A stretch of DNA of 37,284 bases from Candidatus Zambryskiibacteriota bacterium (GCA_009694965.1 SIBV01000003.1:1-37284), one strand, 5' to 3'. Positions 24,025 to 32,692 are shown, numbered from the stretch's first letter. Notes: a model not told the origin generated them from the sequence alone. Program-made: numbers and translations.

Positions 24025-24657
24025 TTAATCAAAAACTAGGTCCTTTAACTCAGCCTTGTCTTTCAAAATCTCATAACTTGATTTGGTGAAATCTTTAAAC
24101 TCAGCAATGTCTTTAAATTGACTGAGTATGATTTCATTATCACATATATTATTAGAATTAATCCCAATGAATTCCGGGTAACTACTCCATTTGTAATTTT
24201 CTATATTTTTCACAATTCCTCCTATTTTAGGATTTTGGTGAAGATAACAAGTTAACCAATTTAAATACTCATTATCCCCTATCGTTATCTGCTTGAATTG
24301 ATCTTGAAATATATGACCGACCTTATCATACTTTCTATTAAAATATTTTGAATGTATTGAAAACAAAGGATTTCTCGGTTGATGGGAATCCTTTGTTTTC
24401 AATACATTCAAAATCTCGGCTGGACGAGATGTTGTTGTTTCATAATGATTTTGAGTTTCCTGTGCTTTTTCATCTGGAGTAGTTCTGTATGACAAAACTG
24501 ATTCCTCTAAAACAAACCAGGAACGATCAATCCTTCTTGATGTAATTTTATCTTGTCTGCAAAGCTGTCCAATGTAGTCTCTAGAGTAGCCGGTAATTCT
24601 ACTGGCCTCTTTTATTGAAATATATTTCTTCCCTTCAAAGTAAGCGTCAGAATTCAT
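24025..24657 (-). CDS. chimera: N-terminal excisionase/MerR-like HTH fused to the C-terminal part of a RAYT/Y1 transposase lacking the HUH motif
   Basis: ATG at 24657 (MNSDAYFEGKKYISIKEASRITGYSRDYIGQLCRQDKITSRRIDRSWFVLEE) followed by YFNRKYDKVGHIFQDQFKQITIGDNEYLNWLTCYLHQNPKIGGIVKNIENYKWSSYPEF; no HxH motif. Confidence 0.7.
   Translation of the reverse strand: MNSDAYFEGKKYISIKEASRITGYSRDYIGQLCRQDKITSRRIDRSWFVLEESVLSYRTTPDEKAQETQNHYETTTSRPAEILNVLKTKDSHQPRNPLFSIHSKYFNRKYDKVGHIFQDQFKQITIGDNEYLNWLTCYLHQNPKIGGIVKNIENYKWSSYPEFIGINSNNICDNEIILSQFKDIAEFKDFTKSSYEILKDKAELKDLVFD
24345..24414. repeat. 28-bp perfect inverted repeat with 14-nt spacer inside the chimeric gene
   Basis: ATTTTGAATGTATTGAAAACAAAGGATT (24345-24372) / AATCCTTTGTTTTCAATACATTCAAAAT (24387-24414). 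Confidence 0.93.
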
Positions 24658-24679
24658 TAGTAAAATTATAGCGTTCAAA

Positions 24680-24710
24680 TGTGGATAAATTGTGAATAAT
24701 ATGGGGATAA
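24680..24710 (-). promoter_or_regulatory. three DnaA-box-like 9-mers at 11-bp spacing
   Basis: TGTGGATAA (24680), TGTGAATAA (24691), TGGGGATAA (24702), directly upstream of the TATAAT of the chimeric gene. Confidence 0.5.
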
Positions 24711-24960
24711 CAAAAGATATTTCAGAAGAGTTCACCCTTCTGAAATATCAATTTAGAATTTTTAAATTGGATACAAATTATATATAGGATTTGATACAGA
24801 GCCTATAAATTTTCTCTTTACTAATAGTATGTCTTGTCTATAACTTTTTCTAAATTTTAAAGTTTAAATTCTGAAAGTTATCAACAGGTAACATTGTTAA
24901 TCTAATATAAACTTTGTATTATTAAGTCATAGCTTTATCAATCTTTATTAATGTACTACT

Positions 24961-25203
24961 ATTGCAAATCAATATATAACAATAAAACAAGCTTCCAAGA
25001 TTCTTGGTGTAGCTCCACTAACTCTTCGTAATTGGGACAATAGCGGAAAGCTAAAGGCTCATAGGCATCCTATGAACAACTACAGAGTTTACAAAATTGA
25101 AGATCTAGAAAAGGTAATTATGGAAATTGAGACCAACACTGGACTAAGAAAAAGTAGTAAAAAAGATGTTAGGAAGCTCATCGTGAAGCATCTAGAAGAG
25201 TAA
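24961..25203 (+). CDS. MerR-like HTH protein without a standard start codon
   Basis: Frame NQYITIKQASKILGVAPLTLRNWDNSGKLKAHRHPMNNYRVYKIEDLEKVIMEIETNTGLRKSSKKDVRKLIVKHLEE*; upstream in-frame stop with no ATG/GTG/TTG, only ATT or other rare codons. Confidence 0.55.
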   Translation: MANQYITIKQASKILGVAPLTLRNWDNSGKLKAHRHPMNNYRVYKIEDLEKVIMEIETNTGLRKSSKKDVRKLIVKHLEE

Positions 25204-25209
25204 CAACAT

Positions 25210-25241
25210 AAAACAGCTCTGACAAATGTCAAGGGCTGTTT
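25210..25241 (+). terminator. hairpin terminator after the MerR-like gene
   Basis: AAACAGCTCTGACA-AA-TGTCAAGGGCTGTTT then TATTTTATT. Confidence 0.65.
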
Positions 25242-25281
25242 ATTTTATTAACCAACCCTCATCTCTCTACCCTTCTTACAT

Positions 25282-25306
25282 TATGGCAAGGTTAAACCTT
25301 GCCATA
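25282..25306. repeat. REP-like hairpin, left flank of RAYT
   Basis: TATGGCAAGG-TTAAA-CCTTGCCATA. Confidence 0.85.
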
Positions 25307-25333
25307 TGAAGAAAGAAAAACTATAATATACAG

Positions 25334-26011
25334 ATGACACGTTCAACCACAATCTCAATTGATGAATTTTATCACGTTTATAATAGGGGTACTGAGAAAA
25401 GAAAAATATTTAACACACGGTATGATTACGAACGTTTTATAGCTCTTCTCTATCTGTGCAACTCTACTGAACCAATACGCATAAGAAGTAAGTACTTAAA
25501 TGAAATGCTTGATACTAAGCGCGGTAAAAAACTAGTAGACATTGGTGCGTACTGTCTCATGCCAAATCACTTTCATCTTTTGTTATACGAATGTGTTGAG
25601 GATGGCACCAGTCTGTTTATGCAGAAACTAACAACAGCCTACACGATGTATTTCAATAAGAAAAACGATAGGGTTGGAAGTTTGTTTCAAGGTACATTCA
25701 AAGCTGAGCATCTAGACGATGATGAATATTTAAAATATATTTTTGCATACATTCACTTGAATCCTGTTAAACTTATTGAACCTAAATGGAGGGAGGATGG
25801 GATCAAAAACCGCACTGGAGCAAAAAACTTTTTGAAAAATTATTCATATTCAAGTTACTCAGAATTTACCGGAGTCGACAGAAAAGAAAAAGTCATCCTC
25901 TCCCCTACTGCCTTTCCAAAGTATTTTGAAAAGGTGGATGACTTTCAAAAAATGATTAACTTCTGGATCGAGTTCAAGAATGAATACCTTCTGCCAGAGA
26001 AAGAAATCTAA
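25334..26011 (+). mobile_element. Y1/HUH transposase of the RAYT (REP-associated tyrosine transposase, IS200-like) family
   Basis: DEFYHVYNRGTEKRKIF..., HUH motif MPNHFHLLL, AYIHLNPVK Tyr region, C-terminal YSSYSEFTG; flanked by REP-like hairpins. Confidence 0.93.
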
Positions 26012-26019
26012 AAACTAGA

Positions 26020-26048
26020 AGTATGGCGAGGTTTAACCTCGCCATACT
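26020..26048. repeat. REP-like hairpin, right flank of RAYT
   Basis: AGTATGGCGAGG-TTTAA-CCTCGCCATACT. Confidence 0.85.
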
Positions 26049-26114
26049 ATGAGGGAGAAGGTGTTTTGGTAGACCAATTATTTGGACCAATTATTTTTTT
26101 ATTTTACAGACCGA

Positions 26115-27665
26115 CTATTTTAATAACTCAAGAGTAATTTTTCGGATCAGTTCTGGATTGCCAGCGCCTTTCATCGCCTTCATACCATGGCCTACAAAAA
26201 AATGAAGGAGTGATTCTTTGCCGGCTTTGTAGCCCGCAACACTCTCGGGGTTAGTGGTGATTATTTCTTGCATAACTGCTCTAAGCTCTTCTGAATCATT
26301 TTTCTGAATCAATCCTTTCTCTTTTGCAATCACTTCTGGACTTCCGCCGACTACATACATTATTTTTAAAACATCCTTTGCTCCACGTGATGACAAGTCG
26401 CCACTTTTAATCATAATTATTAAACTTACAAAATTTTCAACTTCAATAAGTCCCAAAGAAAACTCATTTCCAGCAACTTTCGAAAGTCCGATAATATCTG
26501 ATGTAATGTAATTTGATGCAGACTGAACAATTTCTGAGCCTTGAGCTATTAATTGTTTGGAAACTGTTTCAAAGAAATTACACGCTTCCCTATTGTTTAT
26601 GTATGTCTCGATATCCGAACTCTTTAGACCAAAATCTTTTGAGAACCTTTCTCTCTTTTGTTGAGGTAGTTCTGGTATTGATTTTTTTATTGTTTCATAA
26701 TCAAATTCTGGAATTTCTGAAATAAATATCTTTGGTAAATCAGGTTCAGGGAAATATCTGTAGTCATGAGCGGACTCTTTTGCTCTTTGACTGAAAGTCA
26801 CACTTTTGTTTTCATCCCACCCGCGGGTTTCCTGGATCACCTTTTCTCCCTTTTCCAAAATTGATTTTTGTCTTTCGAATTCAAAATCAATAGCCTTTCC
26901 AGCAGCTCGGAAGGAGTTTATATTTTTTACCTCCACTTTCGTCCCTAATTGGTCATTGGACATTGGAACTTGGGATTTATTGACGCTTATATTCACCTCA
27001 ACTCTCATTTCCCCTTTTTCCATGTTGGCATCAGATACTCCTAAATATTGAAGAAGTAGTTGAAACTCTCTGGCAAAATTCATAGCATCAACACTTGAGT
27101 GAATTACAGGTTCTGTAACTAATTCCATCAAAGGCACCCCTGCTCTGTTATAGTCAACTAAAGAATTTTCAGTTCTCAATTTTGCAATTTTCATTGAATT
27201 TTCAATGTTTGAATTTTCATTGGAAATTGACTCATTGAGATTTGATTGGAAATTGGAAATTGGAAATTGTGAATTAGCCCCACTGTCATGTATCGATCTT
27301 GCAGTATCTTCTTCAAGATGGATGCGAGTTAAATCCACTCCGTCAATAGAGCCCCCAGAAACTAGAGGGTATTTATACTGACTTATCTGATACCCTTTTG
27401 GGATATCAGGATAGAAATAGTTCTTTCTATCGAACTCAGTAAAGTTGGCGAGCTTGCTCCCTACAGCCACCCCCACAGACAAAACCTTTTTAATGGCCTC
27501 CTTGTTTATAACAGGGAGCGTCCCAGGGTGACCCATACATATTGGACAGATATTTGCGTTTGGAGACTTTTCTTCTGGATCGTTTTTACATCCACAAAAC
27601 ATTTTACTCTTTGTTTTGAGTTCAGCGTGAATCTCGAGACCAACTGTTATCTTATAATCTGACAT
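26115..27665 (-). CDS. gatB: aspartyl/glutamyl-tRNA amidotransferase subunit B with a repeat-derived insertion
   Basis: YKITVGLEIHAELKTKSKMFCGCKND...NICPICMGHPGTLPVIN...; ~38 extra aa ANSQFPISNFQSNLNESISNENSNIENSMKIAKLRTEN between SIHDSG and SLVDYNRAGVPLMELVTEP. Confidence 0.96.
   Translation of the reverse strand: MSDYKITVGLEIHAELKTKSKMFCGCKNDPEEKSPNANICPICMGHPGTLPVINKEAIKKVLSVGVAVGSKLANFTEFDRKNYFYPDIPKGYQISQYKYPLVSGGSIDGVDLTRIHLEEDTARSIHDSGANSQFPISNFQSNLNESISNENSNIENSMKIAKLRTENSLVDYNRAGVPLMELVTEPVIHSSVDAMNFAREFQLLLQYLGVSDANMEKGEMRVEVNISVNKSQVPMSNDQLGTKVEVKNINSFRAAGKAIDFEFERQKSILEKGEKVIQETRGWDENKSVTFSQRAKESAHDYRYFPEPDLPKIFISEIPEFDYETIKKSIPELPQQKRERFSKDFGLKSSDIETYINNREACNFFETVSKQLIAQGSEIVQSASNYITSDIIGLSKVAGNEFSLGLIEVENFVSLIIMIKSGDLSSRGAKDVLKIMYVVGGSPEVIAKEKGLIQKNDSEELRAVMQEIITTNPESVAGYKAGKESLLHFFVGHGMKAMKGAGNPELIRKITLELLK
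27163..27275. repeat. TTTTCAATT-type palindromic element inside gatB
   Basis: GAATTTTCAGTTCTCAATTTTGCAATTTTCATTGAATTTTCAATG...ATTGGAAATTGGAAATTGGAAATTGTGAATT. Confidence 0.85.
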
Positions 27666-27677
27666 ATGTAGATAATT

Positions 27678-28643
27678 TTACAGTTTTTCTAAAATCTTTA
27701 CCAATGAATCGCTTAAATTCTTTACTGATGCATCATCGATAATAGATAGGGACAAAACGTTTTCGTGGGTTTTTTGGAATAGTTTAATGTGTGATTTTAG
27801 AGTCTTTTCGTCAATCAGATCAATTTTTGTTAGCAAGACAACTTCGGGTTTTTTCAAAAGTTCTTTATCATAAAGTGAAAGTTCCTTTCGGATAGTTTTG
27901 TAAACAGCCAAAGGTTTTTCATTTTCACTAGAAATACAGTGAAGAAGCATTTTGGTTCTAGCAATGTGTCGAAGAAACTTGTGCCCCAACCCCTTTCCCT
28001 CGTGAGCCCCTTCTATAAGTCCTGGTATATCTGCAATAACGAAACCATACAAATCTCCTAGGTTTGGTGAAAGTGTAGTGAATTGATAACTTCCAACTTT
28101 TGCTTTGGCCCGAGTCAAGGAATTCAGTAAACTTGATTTTCCGGCATTTGGTAGACCGACAAGTCCCAAGTCAACGACTAGTTTTAATTCAACAAAAAAC
28201 TCTCCGCCCTGTCCAAGCTTTCCTCTGGTAGACTCTTGAGGCTTAACGTTTGTTGGTCCTTTGAAGTGGTCGTTTCCATACCCTCCCCATCCACCCTTCA
28301 AAAAGAATATCGTCTCTTCATTCAAGATCTCAACTTCTTCAAGAGTTTCTGTATTTTTTACAACTGTGCCAATAGGCAACTCAATGGTTATATCTTTACC
28401 AGATCTTCCGTGCATACATTTACCTCTCCCTTTTTGACCATCTTCAGCTTTAAAATCTTTTATGAACTTATACTCGGCCAGTCTTCCAATATCGTGAACG
28501 CCTTTGAGATAGACACTTCCGCCCTTACCACCGTCTCCTCCCCCAGGACCTGCATGGTCAATACCCTTCTCATGCTTCCATGAAACTATGCCGTCCCCTC
28601 CGTTTCCAGCCCATATATTGAGTGTTAATTCATCTATAAACAT
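27678..28643 (-). CDS. obgE: Obg/CgtA family GTPase
   Basis: MFIDELTLNIWAGNGGDGIVSWKHEKGIDHAGPGGGDGGKGGSVYL...GLVGLPNAGKSSLLNSLTRAKAKVGSYQFTTLSPNLG...ADIPGLIEGAHEGKGLGHKFLRH. Confidence 0.97.
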   Translation of the reverse strand: MFIDELTLNIWAGNGGDGIVSWKHEKGIDHAGPGGGDGGKGGSVYLKGVHDIGRLAEYKFIKDFKAEDGQKGRGKCMHGRSGKDITIELPIGTVVKNTETLEEVEILNEETIFFLKGGWGGYGNDHFKGPTNVKPQESTRGKLGQGGEFFVELKLVVDLGLVGLPNAGKSSLLNSLTRAKAKVGSYQFTTLSPNLGDLYGFVIADIPGLIEGAHEGKGLGHKFLRHIARTKMLLHCISSENEKPLAVYKTIRKELSLYDKELLKKPEVVLLTKIDLIDEKTLKSHIKLFQKTHENVLSLSIIDDASVKNLSDSLVKILEKL

Positions 28644-28661
28644 GAGCTCATGTTATCACAT

Positions 28662-28749
28662 AATTTTCAATTTACAATTCTCAATTTTCAATGAATTTTC
28701 AATGAATTAAAGGGTTTTTTGGAAATTGTAAAATTGAAAATTGAAAATT
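28662..28749. repeat. TTTTCAATT-type palindromic element upstream of obgE
   Basis: AATTTTCAATTTACAATTCTCAATTTTCAATGAATTTTCAATG...GGAAATTGTAAAATTGAAAATTGAAAATT. Confidence 0.85.
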
Positions 28750-28839
28750 TTTTTTTCAATTTTAGTGAAAAAATAGTTATCCCCAACATAGAAATTTGCA
28801 AAAAAATTACAATCTGGTACAAATATGGAAATTCCAATA

Positions 28840-28952
28840 CGAATATGCGAATGAAACGAATAATGCGAATGTATACGAATAAATACAATCCGTTTTCTAT
28901 CATTCGTAGCCATTCGTAGCTTGGTATTATTCGTTAATTCGTATATTTAATT
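28840..28952. repeat. TACGAAT-type palindromic repeat, copy 2
   Basis: ATACGAATATGCGAATGAAACGAATAATGCGAATGTATACGAAT...CATTCGTAGCCATTCGTAGCTTGGTATTATTCGTTAATTCGTATATTTAATT. Confidence 0.88.
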
Positions 28953-28960
28953 AAAAAATT

Positions 28961-29152
28961 ATGGATGACACATTAGACCCAGAAAAAGAGATTGATGAAA
29001 CAGAAGACGAAGTGGATGACGATGCCATCCTAGGTTTGGTGCCTAAAAAAGGGAAGGTGGCAAAAGAAGAAGACGATTCTGTGGATGCCCTGGCTGAGGA
29101 GGAAGAGGAGATATTGCCGGAAGATTCGTTTGACGATGTTGACTTGTTGTAA
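28961..29152 (+). CDS. 63-aa highly acidic hypothetical protein
   Basis: MDDTLDPEKEIDETEDEVDDDAILGLVPKKGKVAKEEDDSVDALAEEEEEILPEDSFDDVDLL, start adjacent to a TACGAAT repeat. Confidence 0.6.
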   Translation: MDDTLDPEKEIDETEDEVDDDAILGLVPKKGKVAKEEDDSVDALAEEEEEILPEDSFDDVDLL

Positions 29153-29178
29153 TTAACTTTTTGTGTTTATTCTCAAAA

Positions 29179-30393
29179 CTACAAAACTTTTATTTTTATA
29201 AATCTCCTCTTGCCTATCTTATAGACCCCGTCTTGTACCTTAAATTCTGTATCAGTTATTTTTTCTTCTGTTTCCATATTGCTAACAGCTCCTTCAGAAA
29301 CCAACCTTCTCCATTCTGATTTAGATATAACGATTTGCTCCACCATAAGGATGTCTACAAACAAAGTGCCTTTTGCAACCGTTACTTCTAGCACATCCTC
29401 CGGTGTCCCCCCTTTGGAAAAAATCTTTTCAAAGTTTTCTTGTGCAGTCTCAGCAGATTTTTCAGAATGTAATTGAGAAATTATAATTCTAGCCACATGC
29501 TTTTTGAGTTCCATTGGATTTTTTTGTATTTCAAAAGATTGAATGTCTTCGTTTGGAATATCTGTTAAGAGAGTAAACATTGGAATTATAGAATCATCAC
29601 CAAGTGACATAATTTTCCCAAATAGATCGTTTGGCTCGTCTGTTAGCCCAATAACATTTCCTTCACTCTTGCCAATTTTTACTCCCTTAGAATCTGCTAG
29701 TATGGGCATAGTCATAACAAATTTTTCCTTACCCTTCATTGCTTTCATAAGCATCCGTCCTGCAAGCATATTAAATGTTTGATCCGACCCACCCAATTCT
29801 AAATCCACATCCATTGCCACAGAATCGTATCCTTGTAAAAGAGGATACAAAAACTCTCTAAGGTTTATAGACTCTCCTGCTTTTAAACGATCCTGGAACA
29901 TATCTCTCTCAATCAATTGTTGAACTGAAAAATGTTGGGCTATATTCAAAATATCAGTTTTGGTTAGTTTGTTTAACCAATCCCCGTTATATAAAATCTT
30001 AATTGGATTTTGTCCGTGAAAACGAACTATTTTTGAAGCTTGATTGATGTAATTTTTTGCATTGGCGCGTAATTCTTCGCTAGTAAAGAATTTTTCTCTT
30101 GTTTTTTTCTTCCCTGAAGGATCTCCTGCTTCTCCAGTACCATCACCTATAAGAAAAATCACTTCATGTCCTAAATCCTGCCACTGTCTGTGTTTTCGGA
30201 GCCCCACCATGTGTCCCAAGTGAAGTTTGTCTCCAGTCGGATCAAAACCTTGATATAGCTTTAACTTTTTTCCAGACAAAAGGACACTTTCCAGCATTTC
30301 TTTTGTAGGGTAAATTTTATCCACTCCTCGAGTCAGTAATTCCTCAATTTTCTCTTTATCTACTATAATTTTTGGCTTTCGAAAGTTAAACAT
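29179..30393 (-). CDS. tyrS: tyrosyl-tRNA synthetase
   Basis: LYQGFDPTGDKLHLGHMVGLRKHRQWQDLGH.., ELGGSDQTFNMLAGR, KIGKSEGNVIGL (KMSKS position), C-terminal S4-like region. Confidence 0.95.
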   Translation of the reverse strand: MFNFRKPKIIVDKEKIEELLTRGVDKIYPTKEMLESVLLSGKKLKLYQGFDPTGDKLHLGHMVGLRKHRQWQDLGHEVIFLIGDGTGEAGDPSGKKKTREKFFTSEELRANAKNYINQASKIVRFHGQNPIKILYNGDWLNKLTKTDILNIAQHFSVQQLIERDMFQDRLKAGESINLREFLYPLLQGYDSVAMDVDLELGGSDQTFNMLAGRMLMKAMKGKEKFVMTMPILADSKGVKIGKSEGNVIGLTDEPNDLFGKIMSLGDDSIIPMFTLLTDIPNEDIQSFEIQKNPMELKKHVARIIISQLHSEKSAETAQENFEKIFSKGGTPEDVLEVTVAKGTLFVDILMVEQIVISKSEWRRLVSEGAVSNMETEEKITDTEFKVQDGVYKIGKRRFIKIKVL

Positions 30394-30445
30394 TTTATTA
30401 GCTTTAGTCCTATTACATTATCATAAATGTGGTAGAATACGAAGG

Positions 30446-32626
30446 ATGAAAAGAGCTCTTTTATTTTTTAAAAAGAAATTAGGCAAGCACGGTATTAGAA
30501 ATATAGCTGTCTTTTTACTAGCGTGTTTTATGGTCTTGGCTAGTATAATGCTTATTTGGGTATCCACCTTCAAAATCCCCTCACTAGACGCGGTAAGGGA
30601 CCGAAAAATCAGCCAATCCACAAAAATTTACGACAATACGGGTAAAATCCTCTTATATGATGTTTTCCAAAAAACAAAAAGGACTGTCGTCCCTTTTGAA
30701 GAAATTTCTCTTTATATAAAAGATGCTACCTTATCTATTGAGGATAAGGAATTCTATACACATAGAGGTTTCAAACCACTTTCTGTTTTGAGAGCGGTTA
30801 TTGTGAACATTTTGTCTTTAAGCTACAGCCAAGGGGGGTCAACTATAACTCAACAGGTTGTAAAAAACTCTATTCTTACAGGTGACAAAACTCCAACTAG
30901 AAAACTGAAGGAGTTGGTGATTTCCTTAAAACTAGAAACGGCAATTTCTAAACAGGAAATATTTAGCATGTATTTAAACGAGATACCTTATGGTGGAAGC
31001 ATTTATGGAGTAGAGGAAGCTAGCCAAACTTTTTTTGGCAAAAAGGCAAGCGAAGTTACAATATCTGAGGCGGCATACCTTGCCTCTCTTCCTCAAGCTC
31101 CTACCTATTTTTCCCCATACGGAAAAAACAAAGTAAAACTAGATGAAAGAAAAAATGTGGTGCTAAGAGAAATGCGAAGGGATGGAAAAATAACTGAAGA
31201 AGAATATACGAAAGCTCTAGCTGAAAAAGTTGAATTTATTCAAAAATCTATTTTTGGAATCAAAGCTCCACACTTTGTGATGTTTGTGAAAGATTATTTG
31301 GAAAAGAAATACGGGAAAGATGTTTTGGAACAAGGTGGTCTCAAAATAATAACAACCTTAAATTATGAACTGCAATCAAAAGCCGAGGCTACTGCAAAGA
31401 AATTTGCCGATATAAATCAAAAGAGTTTTAACGGGTCAAACGACGCTTTTATCGCCATAGATCCGAAGACTGGAGGGATACTAACTATGGTGGGATCTAG
31501 GGACTATTTTGATAAGGAAATTGATGGAAACTTCAATGTTACGACCGCACACAGACAACCTGGGTCGACTTTCAAACCTTTTGCTTACGCTCAAGCTTTC
31601 GTAAAAGGCTACACACCTGAAACTATTGTGTTTGATCTTCCTACCCAGTTCTCAACAAACTGCCCTATAGACGACTTTACAACAACGACAGATGGAAAAT
31701 GTTATGGCCCTGGAAACTATGACGACAAGTTTAGAGGCCCTATGACGCTGCGTGAGGCACTAGCTCAATCTATAAACGTTCCTTCAGTAAAAGTTCTATA
31801 TCTAGCCGGCATTTCTGATTCAATAGACCTTGCGAAGAATATGGGAATAGGTAACCTTCAGAACTCCAACACTTATGGACTTACTCTAGTTTTGGGAGGT
31901 GGTGAAGTTTCACTTCTAGATATGGTTTCGGCTTATGGGGTTTTTGCTACGGAAGGCGTTAGAAATCCATATGTGAGCATACTCAAGGTGGAGGACAAGA
32001 ACGGGAATGTTTTAGAAGAGATTAAACTTCGACCAACACAAGTCTTGGACGCTGAAGTATCTCGAAAAATATCTGATATTCTAAACGATAACATTGCCAG
32101 AACACCACTTTATGGAGCAAACTCTAGAATTTATTTCCCTGGACGAGATGTTGCTGTGAAAACGGGAACTACCAACAACTATAGGGATGCTTGGATTGTG
32201 GGCTACACCCCTAGTGTGGTTGTTGGTACTTGGGCCGGAAACAACGACAACACTCCGATGGCAAAAAAGGTTTCTGGCCTGATAGTTGCTCCTATGTGGA
32301 GAGAGTTTATGGATGAAGTACTAAAAACTGTTCCAGATGAGTCCTTCAATGAACCAGTCTTGGATGATGCTTATGAATTAAAGCCTGTGCTTCGAGGAAA
32401 ATGGCAAGGAGGTGTATCAAACCTAAACCAAAACATTTTAAATGAAAGCGGAGTGCCTTATAGCTCTCTACAAGAGGTATTGTCTGGAGGTGTCCATAGT
32501 ATTCTATATTGGTTAGACAAAGACAATCCGCGTGGAGCACCGCCAACAAACCCTTCTTCAGATCCTCAGTTTGAAAGGTGGGAATACTCCATTCGTAAGT
32601 GGGCAACAACCCAGGGTTACGAATAA
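30446..32626 (+). CDS. class A penicillin-binding protein (transglycosylase/transpeptidase)
   Basis: SIEDKEFYTHRGF, SQGGSTITQQVVKN, transpeptidase HRQPGSTFKPFAYA, QSINVPSV, VKTGTTNNYRDAW. Confidence 0.96.
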   Translation: MKRALLFFKKKLGKHGIRNIAVFLLACFMVLASIMLIWVSTFKIPSLDAVRDRKISQSTKIYDNTGKILLYDVFQKTKRTVVPFEEISLYIKDATLSIEDKEFYTHRGFKPLSVLRAVIVNILSLSYSQGGSTITQQVVKNSILTGDKTPTRKLKELVISLKLETAISKQEIFSMYLNEIPYGGSIYGVEEASQTFFGKKASEVTISEAAYLASLPQAPTYFSPYGKNKVKLDERKNVVLREMRRDGKITEEEYTKALAEKVEFIQKSIFGIKAPHFVMFVKDYLEKKYGKDVLEQGGLKIITTLNYELQSKAEATAKKFADINQKSFNGSNDAFIAIDPKTGGILTMVGSRDYFDKEIDGNFNVTTAHRQPGSTFKPFAYAQAFVKGYTPETIVFDLPTQFSTNCPIDDFTTTTDGKCYGPGNYDDKFRGPMTLREALAQSINVPSVKVLYLAGISDSIDLAKNMGIGNLQNSNTYGLTLVLGGGEVSLLDMVSAYGVFATEGVRNPYVSILKVEDKNGNVLEEIKLRPTQVLDAEVSRKISDILNDNIARTPLYGANSRIYFPGRDVAVKTGTTNNYRDAWIVGYTPSVVVGTWAGNNDNTPMAKKVSGLIVAPMWREFMDEVLKTVPDESFNEPVLDDAYELKPVLRGKWQGGVSNLNQNILNESGVPYSSLQEVLSGGVHSILYWLDKDNPRGAPPTNPSSDPQFERWEYSIRKWATTQGYE

Positions 32627-32690
32627 TTTTCAATTTTTAAACAGATTCAAATGCTTTAGTTTAGAAATTAGAAATTGAAAATTAGAAATT
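32624..32690. repeat. TTTTCAATT-type palindromic element, short copy
   Basis: AATTTTCAATTTTTAAACAG...GTTTAGAAATTAGAAATTGAAAATTAGAAATT. Confidence 0.75.
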
Positions 32691-32692
32691 GT

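Noticed and set aside
28662-28952. Possible CRISPR-like array from closely spaced short repeats
   Set aside because: Repeats are inverted and degenerate, lack regular unique spacers, and no cas genes are present in the window.
29179-30393. KIGKS instead of KMSKS in TyrS as an anomaly
   Set aside because: Variation at this motif is common in functional tyrosyl-tRNA synthetases; not notable by itself.
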